Assembly: GCA_021805025.1 (NCBI GenBank)
Contig: JAJZGF010000021.1
Location: 1-34,542 of the forward strand
Source: Acidobacteriota bacterium
GTDB lineage: Bacteria; Acidobacteriota; Terriglobia; Terriglobales; Acidobacteriaceae
Direction of reading: 5' to 3'
Length of the DNA stretch: 34,542 nucleotides
A model generated the notes under the pieces. It was not told where the DNA came from. It searched no databases and was given only the letters and a program-made list of their open reading frames with translations. Below, in pieces: positions 23,690 to 30,941 of this stretch. Within the stretch, counting starts at the first letter, position 1. Each line of letters opens with the position of its first letter. The position numbers and the translations under genes are program-made.

Positions 23690-24565
23690 ATGAGCAACCG
23701 GGTACGAAAGGCAGTGTTTCCCGCGGGTGGGCTGGGCACGCGGTTTTTGCCGGCGACCAAGGTGATTCCCAAGGAGATGCTGGCACTGGTGGACAAGCCC
23801 ATCATCCAGTACGGAGTGGAAGAGGCGATTGCGTCTGGCATTGAGCACATCATTTTTGTGACTGGACGCGGCAAAGGGACGATGGAGGATCACTTCGACC
23901 ATAGCTTTGAGCTGGACGCAACCCTGGAGCGGCGCGGCAAGAGTGAGTTGCTGGCTGTATCGCGTGGCGTGGCAGCCCTGGCCCGCATCACCTATGTGCG
24001 GCAGAAGGAACCGCTGGGGCTCGGCCATGCCGTGCTGTGCGCCAAGGATCTGGTGGGCAATGAGCCTTTCGCAGTGATTCTGCCGGACGATGTGATCGAT
24101 GCTGAGGCGCCGTGCCTGAAGCAGATGATAGATATCTTCGATGAGCGCGGCGGCTCGGTGCTGGCGACGATGACCATCGATGGCCCCGGCATCAGCGCGT
24201 ATGGCGTGCTGGCCGGCTCGCCTGATCCGGCAAATCCGCGCATTTATAACTGCACCGGCATGGTGGAGAAGCCGAGGTTTGAGGACGCGCCATCCAGGCA
24301 AGCCATTATTGGCCGTTATGTGCTGACGCCGCGCATCTTTGCGTTACTGGAGCAAACCAGACCTGGGGCCGGTGGGGAGATACAACTTACCGACGGCATC
24401 AAGGCATTGCTCCGGGAAGAGCAAGTTTTCGGCTATACCTTTGAAGGCAAGAGATTCGACGCGGGGGATAAATTCGGCATGTTACAGGCTACGGTGGAGT
24501 TTGCGCTGAAGCGGCCCGATCTTGGGCCTCAGTTCCTCGCCTATCTCAAGCAGCTTGCCCTGTAA
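23690..24565 (+). CDS. galU: UTP--glucose-1-phosphate uridylyltransferase
   Basis: A 291-aa nucleotidyltransferase that makes UDP-glucose from UTP and glucose-1-phosphate for glycans and exopolysaccharide. The signature AVFPAGGLGTRFLPATK lies at 8-24, followed by IPKEMLALVDKPIIQY, EEAIASGIEHIIFVTGRGK, the QKEPLGLGHAVLCAK uridine-binding block, ILPDDVID with the metal-binding Asp, and VEKP and GGEIQLTDGI further on. Length and motif order are standard. The ATG at 23690 is preceded by AAGGAGA; an earlier ATG at 23657 lacks support. It lies 193 nt after mfd on the same strand; the gap shows no terminator. It ends before a strong bidirectional terminator. Confidence 0.96.
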   Translation: MSNRVRKAVFPAGGLGTRFLPATKVIPKEMLALVDKPIIQYGVEEAIASGIEHIIFVTGRGKGTMEDHFDHSFELDATLERRGKSELLAVSRGVAALARITYVRQKEPLGLGHAVLCAKDLVGNEPFAVILPDDVIDAEAPCLKQMIDIFDERGGSVLATMTIDGPGISAYGVLAGSPDPANPRIYNCTGMVEKPRFEDAPSRQAIIGRYVLTPRIFALLEQTRPGAGGEIQLTDGIKALLREEQVFGYTFEGKRFDAGDKFGMLQATVEFALKRPDLGPQFLAYLKQLAL

Positions 24566-24602
24566 CAGGCGCAGATTGCCGGCGACGACTGCCGCGACCA
24601 AA

Positions 24603-24655
24603 AATGTAAGCCTGCGCAACCGAGATGGACTCGGCGCCGCAGGCTTACATTCTTT
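24603..24655. terminator. Long bidirectional terminator between galU and glnK
   Basis: Perfect 14-bp arms AATGTAAGCCTGCG (24603-24616) and CGCAGGCTTACATT (24638-24651) enclose an inner 5-bp hairpin CCGAG/CTCGG (24620-24624 with 24630-24634). The plus side is followed by CTTTG and the minus side by TTTTGG, so it can serve both convergent genes. Confidence 0.88.
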
Positions 24656-24686
24656 GAATGTGGTGTTGACCGTACCGGGTGCGCGA

Positions 24687-25025
24687 TCAGAGTGCCGATT
24701 CGCCGCGTTCGTCGTTGCGGATACGGATCGCTTCGTCGATGCGGCTGACGAAGATCTTGCCGTCGCCGATGCGCCCCGTGCGGGCGGCGCTGGTGATGGC
24801 CTGGATCGCCTTTTCCTTGAGATCGTCGTTGATGACGATCTCGATTTTCACCTTGGGAAGCAGGTCGACCGTGTACTCGCGGCCGCGGTAGAACTCGGTG
24901 TGGCCCTTCTGGCGGCCGTGGCCGCGGGCTTCCAGGATGGTCATACCTTCAATGCCTGCTTCCAGCAGGGCGTCCTTGACCGCGTCCAGTTTAGAGGGCT
25001 GAAGAATCGCTTCGATCTTGAGCAT
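24687..25025 (-). CDS. glnK: Nitrogen regulatory PII protein (GlnK/GlnB type)
   Basis: A 112-aa PII signal protein that reads 2-oxoglutarate, ATP/ADP and nitrogen status. It starts MLKIEAILQPSKLDAVKDAL. The T-loop contains Tyr51 in RGREYTVDLLPKVKIE, the residue uridylylated in proteobacteria, and the C-terminal TGRIGDGKIFV carries the ATP-binding B/C-loop residues. The gene lies directly downstream of amtB on the same strand (79 nt), which marks it as the GlnK type that plugs AmtB. The order amtB then glnK is the reverse of the common glnK-amtB. A GAGG lies about 13 nt before the ATG. No gene for a uridylyltransferase is present in the window. Confidence 0.95.
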   Translation of the reverse strand: MLKIEAILQPSKLDAVKDALLEAGIEGMTILEARGHGRQKGHTEFYRGREYTVDLLPKVKIEIVINDDLKEKAIQAITSAARTGRIGDGKIFVSRIDEAIRIRNDERGESAL

Positions 25026-25054
25026 GCAAAAGTGCCTCGTTTGACAGCGTAACA

Positions 25055-25084
25055 GGCCGGACGGCCTATTGGACCCGTCCGGCC
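25055..25084. other. 10-bp perfect hairpin in the amtB-glnK gap
   Basis: Arms GGCCGGACGG (25055-25064) and CCGTCCGGCC (25075-25084) have a 10-nt loop. On the minus (operon) strand there is no T-run after it, so it is more likely a processing or partial-attenuation stem between amtB and glnK than a full terminator. Confidence 0.6.
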
Positions 25085-25104
25085 TTAGTTTTCATTAGAC
25101 CACG

Positions 25105-26511
25105 TTACGAGTTCAGGTCGTAGCCTTCTTCGCCGTGTTGCGACAGGTCGAGGCCGGCCATCTCATCCTCCGGCGAGAGACGCAATCCAATGACCTTATC
25201 GACGAGGAAGAGCAGGACCAGAGTGCCGACGATGGAGATGCCCCAGGCAATGGCGACTCCCGCAGCCTGATTGAGGATCTGTCCCCAGTGGCCGTCGATG
25301 GCTCCGGTGGGCACGTCCTTGCCGAAGGCGGCGTTGATGGCGCGGGTTGCGAAGAGACCTGTGAGCAGCGCGCCGAGGGTTCCGCCGGCGCCGTGGACGC
25401 CGAAGGCATCGAGTGAGTCATCGTAGCGCAGGCGGCTTTTCACTTCAAAGACCATGAAGGAGCAGAAGGCTCCGGCGACCAGGCCGATGAACAGAGCGGC
25501 GAAGGGCTGTACAAAGCCGGAAGCCGGGGTGATGGCGACGAGGCCGGCGACGGCGCCGGAAATGGCGCCCAGCGCGGTGGGCTTGCCATTGTGGATCCAC
25601 TCGGCGATGGTCCAGCCGAGGGCGGCCGCGGCTGCGGCAAAGTGGGTGTTGATGAAGGCACTGGTGGCCAGAGGGCCGGAGTTGAGTGCGCTGCCGGCAT
25701 TGAAGCCGAACCAGCCCACCCACAGCAGGCATGCACCGATGAAGCTGAGCACCATGGAGTGCGGTGGCATGTTGGTGTGGGGATACCCGAGGCGCTTGCC
25801 GAGGTAGAGCGCGGTGACCAGGGCGGAGACGCCCGAGGTGACGTGGACGACGGTGCCGCCCGCGAAATCGAGCGACGGGATGTGGCCGCCGTTGGCGTTC
25901 AGCAGCCCGCCTACGCCCCACACCATGTGCGCCATTGGGCTATAGACAAAGAGGGACCAGAGGGACAGGAAGGCTGCCATGGCGCTGAACTTCATGCGTT
26001 CGGCAAAGGCTCCGGTGATGAGGGCCGGGGTAATGATGGCGAACATGAGCTGATAGACCATGTAGGTCTGCTCGGGGATGGTGGCGGCGTAGTCGGGATT
26101 GGGCGTGAGCCCGACACCGCGCAGGAACAGATGCTCGAAGCCGCCTATGAAGAGGTTGCCGTGGCCGAAGGCCAGCGAGTAGCCGGCGATGGCCCAGAGG
26201 ATGGTGACCAGACCCATCATGGCGAAGCTTTGCATCATGGTGCCCAAAATGTTTTTGCGGCGCACCAGTCCGCCATAGAAGAGCGCCAGGCCGGGTCCGG
26301 TCATGAGCAGCACCAACGCGGCGGAAACTAGCATCCATGCGTTGTCCGCGGACATCTGCGCGCTTTGAACGGATTGCTGCAGAGCGGCGATCTGCGCCTG
26401 GGTCGCAGGCGCCTGGGAGCTGGTTGTAGCGGCGGAAGATTGGGCGAGGCAGAGAGTGGGGAGACCGCATGCCACGGCGAGCAGGAAAAGCCTGAGTCTA
26501 CGAAACGGCAT
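25105..26511 (-). CDS. amtB: Ammonium transporter
   Basis: A 468-aa Amt/MEP/Rh channel in the inner membrane. A cleavable signal peptide (MPFRRLRLFLLAVACGLPTLCLAQ) and a Ser/Gln-rich linker precede eleven predicted helices from about residue 58. Family marks are WMLVSAALVLLMTGPGLALFYGGLVRRKN, the LDFAGGTVVHVTSG block with the first pore His, WVGWFGFNAGSAL, and DAFGVHGAGGTLGALLTG with the second pore His. The C-terminal cytoplasmic tail (EDEMAGLDLSQHGEEGYDL) is the segment GlnK usually contacts. The ATG at 26511 is chosen because it begins the signal peptide; a longer frame up to 26688 has no such feature. glnK follows, forming a nitrogen uptake-sensing pair. Confidence 0.96.
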   Translation of the reverse strand: MPFRRLRLFLLAVACGLPTLCLAQSSAATTSSQAPATQAQIAALQQSVQSAQMSADNAWMLVSAALVLLMTGPGLALFYGGLVRRKNILGTMMQSFAMMGLVTILWAIAGYSLAFGHGNLFIGGFEHLFLRGVGLTPNPDYAATIPEQTYMVYQLMFAIITPALITGAFAERMKFSAMAAFLSLWSLFVYSPMAHMVWGVGGLLNANGGHIPSLDFAGGTVVHVTSGVSALVTALYLGKRLGYPHTNMPPHSMVLSFIGACLLWVGWFGFNAGSALNSGPLATSAFINTHFAAAAAALGWTIAEWIHNGKPTALGAISGAVAGLVAITPASGFVQPFAALFIGLVAGAFCSFMVFEVKSRLRYDDSLDAFGVHGAGGTLGALLTGLFATRAINAAFGKDVPTGAIDGHWGQILNQAAGVAIAWGISIVGTLVLLFLVDKVIGLRLSPEDEMAGLDLSQHGEEGYDLNS

Positions 26512-26849
26512 AGAAACAAAAACTCCAGAAAAGCCGCGCGCCGAGCTTGAGCAAGCGGGGAACAACGGCTGGTGAATGCGGCAGGAAACGCAGGGCGATT
26601 CCCCCGCCATGAGCGATGCGAGGCCGGGTGCAGACAGGCTCCCTATCCGACGGCGATCTGTGACGAGTTGCATGTTCAGGTGAACCAAGAAGGATAACCG
26701 ATGGCAGGCGGGGAGTTGGGTGGAAAATTCCGCTCAATGCAGTTGGATGCGCAAAGCTGTGCCCTGTCCGGCGAAAATATGGCGTAAACATGCCTTGCGA
26801 TGGAGGATGCAGGTGCAAAGTCGGCCAGTCTCGCGGTATGATGGGAGGT
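26512..26849. other. 338-nt divergent gap between amtB and nuoB
   Basis: No gene is supportable. It should hold both promoters. On the minus strand a GGGCAC...TTTGC element (plus 26751-26764) resembles a sigma-54 -24/-12 site but its spacing is one base short of consensus. I see no clear sigma-70 pair. Confidence 0.5.
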
Positions 26850-27425
26850 ATGACGGCTATACAGGAGCGCGACCGCTATCTCTTCGGAGCGTTGGAGAGC
26901 AGTGTGAAGAATCGCGCCAAACTCCAGGAAGTGAGTTACGGCTTTGAGGAGCCGGAAGGGGTATTTTTCACTTCATTGGATTTTGCAGTGAACTGGATTC
27001 GCAAGAGCTCAATCTGGCCGGTTACCTTCGGGCTTGCCTGCTGCGCCATCGAGATGATGTCGATGGGCGCCTCGCGGTATGACGTTGCGCGCTTTGGTGC
27101 GGAGGTCTTTCGACCGTCGCCGCGCCAGTCGGATCTGATGATCATTGCCGGGCGGGTTTCGCAGAAGATGGCCCCGGTGATTCGCCGTCTTTACGACCAG
27201 ATGCCAGAGCCCAAGTGGGTCATTTCCATGGGAGCCTGTGCCACGTCGGGCGGGGTATTCAACAATTATGCCGTGGTGCAAGGGGTGAACCAGGTGGTTC
27301 CGGTTGACGTCTATGTGCCGGGCTGCCCGCCTCGTCCCGAGCAACTTTTGTACGCGATCACGCTTCTACAGGAGAAGATACAGCGTGAGCCGCGTAGCCT
27401 GTTGAAAACGTTGAACGTTGTGTAA
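26850..27425 (+). CDS. nuoB: NADH-quinone oxidoreductase subunit B (orphan gene)
   Basis: About 191 aa. NuoB is the complex I peripheral-arm subunit that holds iron-sulfur cluster N2, the last electron step before quinone. The cluster ligands are visible: the tandem Cys in [11 protein letters not shown] (about residue 63), Cys in MGACATSGG, and Cys in [44 protein letters not shown] is the usual lead-in. The start is uncertain: the ATG at 26850 ([16 protein letters not shown]) best matches family N-termini, but GGGAGG is only 1-2 nt upstream; ATGs at 26838 and 26841 are alternatives. Unusually, no nuoA, nuoC or nuoD adjoins it, so it may be a second copy or a split operon. Confidence 0.92.
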   Translation: MTAIQERDRYLFGALESSVKNRAKLQEVSYGFEEPEGVFFTSLDFAVNWIRKSSIWPVTFGLACCAIEMMSMGASRYDVARFGAEVFRPSPRQSDLMIIAGRVSQKMAPVIRRLYDQMPEPKWVISMGACATSGGVFNNYAVVQGVNQVVPVDVYVPGCPPRPEQLLYAITLLQEKIQREPRSLLKTLNVV

Positions 27426-27467
27426 CTCACTTCCCGCTCGCACGGAACGGGTGAGTTTGTAACTCAC
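27424..27467 (+). other. Mutually exclusive hairpins overlapping the nuoB stop codon
   Basis: GTGAGTT (27451-27457) can pair with AACTCAC at 27424-27430 or with the identical AACTCAC at 27461-27467 (3-nt loop). The repeated word GTAACTCACT occurs at 27422 and 27459. It may act as a terminator or as a switch before the ompA leader; this is inferred. Confidence 0.5.
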
Positions 27468-27577
27468 TCAGTTGCGGAGGGGTGAGGCGTCAGCGTGTAT
27501 CAACTAGGCAACTCAGCCCAAAAAGGGAGCTCCGGCGAATTCTGACTATGTTAAGTTGGGTTTGCCGGTGGGCTTTA

Positions 27578-27606
27578 TTGAAGCTTGTAATTCAGCGGCT
27601 TCTAAC
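27578..27606 (+). promoter_or_regulatory. Candidate promoter of the OmpA-family gene
   Basis: TTGAAG (27578-27583) and TCTAAC (27601-27606) are 17 nt apart, upstream of the ATG at 27679, giving a leader of about 65 nt that ends in GCGGAGGAGA. TAATAC at 27610-27615 is an alternative -10. Confidence 0.38.
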
Positions 27607-27678
27607 AATTAATACATAGCTGTGCGTTAGATCGCAGCTTTTTGCAATTGGATTTGTTTAATTGCGGAGGAGAACCGA

Positions 27679-29517
27679 ATGTATTCCAAGACGTTGAAAT
27701 TTGCCTTTCGGGTTCTGGCATTGGCCTGTGTTGCGGCTCTGCCGATGACAGCGACGGCCCAGAATGCGGGGGCGCCGACAGCGGCGCCTGCGACGCGACC
27801 GCCGTATGGCGATTCCCCATCCAAGTGGGATATCTTTGCCGGCTACAGCTACCTGGCTCCAAAGGGTACGGTCGATACACCCATGCCCAATGGGACGACG
27901 CTGCCGTTTACCTACAGGAGCGTGGACTGGGGCTCGATCCTGAGCGTGGCCCGGTATTTCAATAAGTACGTCGGGGTCGAAGCCATCGGAGACGAGCACA
28001 TCGTCAATGAAACGCCGTGCAACTGCGGAAGCGGCAGCACCTATTCCAATGGTGATTTCAGCGGCGGTTCTGGCGGCATGATCTTCCGCTTCCCGAGCGG
28101 GAATCTGACGTCCTTTGTCCATGGGCTGGTGGGTGCCGAGTATGTTGGCGGACCGAATGGTCAGGCGGACAGGTGGGGCCCAGTACTCACGGCCGGCGGC
28201 GGCGCGGACTACAACACTCCCCTGTTCAACCATCACCTTGCCATCCGTGTCTTTCAGGCGGACTACCAGTACATCCATGAGAACTGGGGCCCGGCTGTCA
28301 ACGGCGGCCGCGCCAACATCAACGCCGCCCGTCTTAGTGCCGGCTTTGTCTATCACATCGGTTCGATTGCGCCTCCGACGCCAGTGACCATGGCCTGCTC
28401 AGCGAGCCCGGCGTCGGTTTATCCCGGCGAAGCGGTTACGCTGACGGGTACCGCGGGAGAGCTTGATCCGAAGGCAAGCACGGTCTACAACTGGAGCGGG
28501 AACGGCGTTACCGGGAACGACAGCACGGCCAAGGTGGACACCTCCGCGCTGGCCCCTGGCACCTATACCGTGAAGTGCGGTGTAAAGCAGGGCAAGCCCG
28601 GCAAGGAAGGCCTGAAGCCCTGGGAGAGTGCGGACAACTCGACCACATTTACAGTGAAGCAGTTTGAGCCGCCGACGGTGAGCTGCTCGGCCAGCCCCAG
28701 CACCATCAAGCCTGGCGAGACGAGCACGATTACCTCGACTGGCGTGAGCCCGCAGAACCGCCCGCTGACCTACAGCTACTCTGCGGCTTCGGGCTCTGTG
28801 AACGGCAGCGGCAACACGGGCACCTTCAACTCGACGGGCGCCCCAACGGGTCCAGTGGAAGTGACCTGCAACGTTTCCGACGACAAGGGCCAGACGGCAA
28901 CCTCTGGCACCTCGGTGACCATTGCGGCGCCGCCGGTTGAAAACCCAGCGGTGAAGCAGCTTGAAACGCGCCTGGCGCTGCGCAGTGTCTTCTTCCCGAC
29001 CAACGAGCCCAGAGTTGGGCAATCGGGTTCGGGCCTTGTTAGCAGCCAGGAAGCTACGTTGACTGACTTGGCGACCAGCTTCAAGCAATATCTCCAGTAC
29101 AAGCCGGATGCGCATCTGATCCTCACTGGGCACACGGACGTTCGTGGATCGCAGGCCTACAACATGGCGCTCTCTGATCGCCGCGTTGCCAGCACCAAGA
29201 GGTTCCTGGTGGAGCAGGGCATTTCCGAGTCCAGCATCGAGACGCATGGCGTGGGTGAAGAACAGCAGCTGACTGCCGATCAGGTGAAGGCTATGGTTGC
29301 CCAAGACCAGAATCTAAGCGCGGCGGACCAGGACAGGATTCTCCATAAGCTGTCGGTGTTCGTTCTGGCCCAGAATCGTCGCGTGGATGTGACCTTGAGC
29401 ACGACGGGACAGGAGTCAGTGCGCAGGTTCCCATTCAATGCTTCGGATGCGATGACGCTTCTCGACGAGAAGGCACCGTCGTCCGGCAGGAAAACTCACA
29501 GCAAGGCAAAGAAGTAA
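27679..29517 (+). CDS. OmpA-family outer membrane protein with two Ig-like modules
   Basis: A 612-aa exported protein. The signal peptide ends at about residue 28 (MTATAQ). Residues about 45-230 are a beta-rich barrel-like domain (WDIFAGYSYLAPKG ... ARLSAGFVYHIG). Two Ig/PKD-like modules follow: about 236-330 (ACSASPASVYPGEAVTLTG ... TFTVKQF) and 332-415 (PPTVSCSASPSTIKPGETSTITS ... VTIAAPP). Residues about 425-580 are an OmpA C-terminal peptidoglycan-binding domain with LILTGHTDVRGSQAYNMALSDRRVASTKRFLVEQG. The last ~25 residues are basic. The start has GGAGGAGA. The next gene is a paralogue sharing the Ig tandem. It probably tethers the outer membrane to peptidoglycan; the Ig modules may act as spacers. 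Confidence 0.9.
   Translation: MYSKTLKFAFRVLALACVAALPMTATAQNAGAPTAAPATRPPYGDSPSKWDIFAGYSYLAPKGTVDTPMPNGTTLPFTYRSVDWGSILSVARYFNKYVGVEAIGDEHIVNETPCNCGSGSTYSNGDFSGGSGGMIFRFPSGNLTSFVHGLVGAEYVGGPNGQADRWGPVLTAGGGADYNTPLFNHHLAIRVFQADYQYIHENWGPAVNGGRANINAARLSAGFVYHIGSIAPPTPVTMACSASPASVYPGEAVTLTGTAGELDPKASTVYNWSGNGVTGNDSTAKVDTSALAPGTYTVKCGVKQGKPGKEGLKPWESADNSTTFTVKQFEPPTVSCSASPSTIKPGETSTITSTGVSPQNRPLTYSYSAASGSVNGSGNTGTFNSTGAPTGPVEVTCNVSDDKGQTATSGTSVTIAAPPVENPAVKQLETRLALRSVFFPTNEPRVGQSGSGLVSSQEATLTDLATSFKQYLQYKPDAHLILTGHTDVRGSQAYNMALSDRRVASTKRFLVEQGISESSIETHGVGEEQQLTADQVKAMVAQDQNLSAADQDRILHKLSVFVLAQNRRVDVTLSTTGQESVRRFPFNASDAMTLLDEKAPSSGRKTHSKAKK
28390..28945 (+). repeat. Ig-like tandem, copy A (paralogous to 29781-30342)
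   Basis: This segment encodes the two Ig-like modules of the OmpA protein. It matches 29781-30342 in the next gene at a constant offset of about 1391-1397 bases, with near-identical stretches such as CCCGCAGAACCGCCCGCT. It is a diverged duplication rather than a recent one. Confidence 0.85.
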
Positions 29518-29533
29518 GCAGTGAGCGGAGTTT

Positions 29534-29556
29534 GCCCCGGTCCAACGGACCGGGGC
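29534..29556 (+). other. 10-bp GC hairpin between the two OmpA-like genes
   Basis: Arms GCCCCGGTCC (29534-29543) and GGACCGGGGC (29547-29556) have an AAC loop, 16 nt after the upstream stop codon. No T-run follows, so it may partly terminate transcription or protect the 3' end of the ompA message, adjusting the ratio of the two proteins. Confidence 0.65.
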
Positions 29557-29687
29557 TGCTCGCGCGCGAAATTCATTGTATGAACGCCATCGCGGACAGA
29601 ACTTCGGGGAAGGGCGCGAAAAGCCGTCCAGGACTCCAAAATAATCCCAACGGGTCTCTGACCAGGATGATGGGGAAGGAGAAGCTC

Positions 29688-30812
29688 ATGGGTTCCTTCA
29701 ATTTGAAGTCATTGTGTTTAGTTCTTGGGACTGGGTGTCTGGTACTCGCCCCTACGGGCTGCAAAAAGGTACCGATCACGCTGAATACAGCGGCGGCACC
29801 GCCGTCTGTGTATGCAGGTGAGCCGGTTACCGTGACGGCAACGCCAGGATCGGTTGCCACCAAGAAGAACAACGATGTCGAGTACACTTGGTCCGGCGAC
29901 AATGTGAAAGGCGACGGGGCGACGGCCAAGGTGGATACAACCTCACAGGCTCCCGGCACCTACACTGTGAAGACGACAGTGAAGGAAGGCAAGAAGGGCA
30001 AGGAAGGCCAGAAGCCATGGCAAACGGCAGATGCGTCGTCGAGCTATACAGTCAAGCCCTTTGACCCGCCAACCATCGGCTGCTCGGCCAGCCCCGCCAC
30101 GATTAAGCCCGGCGACACCAGCACTGTGACCGCCACGGGCGTAAGCCCGCAGAACCGCCCGCTCACCTACACCTATTCCGCGGCCGCCGGGACCATCAAC
30201 GGCAGTGGGAATACAGCGACCTTTAACTCGACGGGCGCGCCAACCGGGCCGGTTGAGATTACCTGCAACGTTGCTGACGACAAGGCTCATACGGCGAGCG
30301 CCGGCACGAGCGTCACCATCGTGGCTCCGCCTCCGCCTCCGCAGCCCCATGCTGAAGCGCTCTGCGCGATCTCGTTCGACAAGGACACAAAGCGCCCGAC
30401 CCGTGTAGACAACGAGTCGAAGGCGTGCCTGGACGACGTGGCGCTTGATCTGCAGAAGCAGCCTGATGCGAAGGCCGTGCTGGTGGGCAGCGCGGACGCG
30501 AAGGAAACGGCGATGATGGCCAAGCAGCAAAAGGCAGCCGCAAAGCACAAGAACATGAAGGTGACGAACTTTGCCGCACAGCGCGCCGTCAATGCCAAGG
30601 ACTACCTGGTAAAGGAGAAGGGCATCGATGCCTCCCGCATCGACGTAGCGACGAGCGGCGACGACAGCCAGAAGGTGGCCAGTTACCTAGTGCCGGCCGG
30701 TGCAGACTTTGCGTCGGACGTGCAGGGAGCCCGGCCGGTGGACGAGTCCAGCTTCATGGCGGAGGTTCGCAAGGCCCTGCCTGAGAGGCATCACTCGGCA
30801 AAGAGCAAGTAA
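29688..30812 (+). CDS. Exported Ig-like protein with diverged OmpA C-terminal domain
   Basis: A 374-aa paralogue of the upstream OmpA protein. The N-terminus (MGSFNLKSLCLVLGTGCLVLAPTGCKK) looks like a lipoprotein signal with a possible modified Cys at about residue 25, but Pro at -3 breaks the usual lipobox. There is no barrel. Two Ig-like modules (about 30-125 and 127-215, with SPQNRPLTYTYSAAAG) are followed by a PPPPPQP linker. The C-terminal domain (about 222-350) has the OmpA helix outline (NFAAQRAVNAKDYLVKEKGIDASRI), but the GHTD loop is VGSADAKE, so peptidoglycan binding is doubtful. The ATG at 29688 is chosen for AAGGAG upstream; earlier ATGs lack it. It lies 170 nt after ompA, partly separated by a GC hairpin. 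Confidence 0.82.
   Translation: MGSFNLKSLCLVLGTGCLVLAPTGCKKVPITLNTAAAPPSVYAGEPVTVTATPGSVATKKNNDVEYTWSGDNVKGDGATAKVDTTSQAPGTYTVKTTVKEGKKGKEGQKPWQTADASSSYTVKPFDPPTIGCSASPATIKPGDTSTVTATGVSPQNRPLTYTYSAAAGTINGSGNTATFNSTGAPTGPVEITCNVADDKAHTASAGTSVTIVAPPPPPQPHAEALCAISFDKDTKRPTRVDNESKACLDDVALDLQKQPDAKAVLVGSADAKETAMMAKQQKAAAKHKNMKVTNFAAQRAVNAKDYLVKEKGIDASRIDVATSGDDSQKVASYLVPAGADFASDVQGARPVDESSFMAEVRKALPERHHSAKSK
29781..30342 (+). repeat. Ig-like tandem, copy B (paralogous to 28390-28945)
   Basis: This is the second copy of the two-module Ig-like segment, in the lipoprotein-like gene. Protein blocks SPQNRPLTY, GSGNT and FNSTGAPTGPVE are identical in both copies. A 6-nt length change between module one and module two accounts for the shift in offset. 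Confidence 0.85.
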
Positions 30813-30852
30813 TTGCTCAAGCTTGGCACCAAGATGAAGTAAGACCATGCAG

Positions 30853-30889
30853 AGAGGTTGATCGGTCTTCCGGTCAGCCTCTTCTGTTT
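30853..30889 (+). terminator. Probable terminator after the Ig/OmpA-like pair
   Basis: A 13-bp stem (30853-30865 with 30870-30882, including G-U pairs) has a TCTT loop and is followed by TCTGTTT. It starts 41 nt after the stop codon and precedes the propeller gene. Confidence 0.65.
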
Positions 30890-30941
30890 GAAGGCGCACA
30901 TTTTGGATTATCCCTTTATGAAGGACGGAGTTCGCATCTCG

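Noticed and set aside
26751..26764. Sigma-54-like GGGCAC...TTTGC on the minus strand upstream of amtB
   Set aside because: From the GGC core the -24/-12 spacing is one base short of consensus, and the site is about 240 nt from the amtB start. Not strong enough to annotate as a promoter.
30918..30941. Earlier starts (30858, 30918) for the propeller gene
   Set aside because: They lie in or right after the terminator-like hairpin, lack a Shine-Dalgarno sequence and add residues before an already complete signal peptide.
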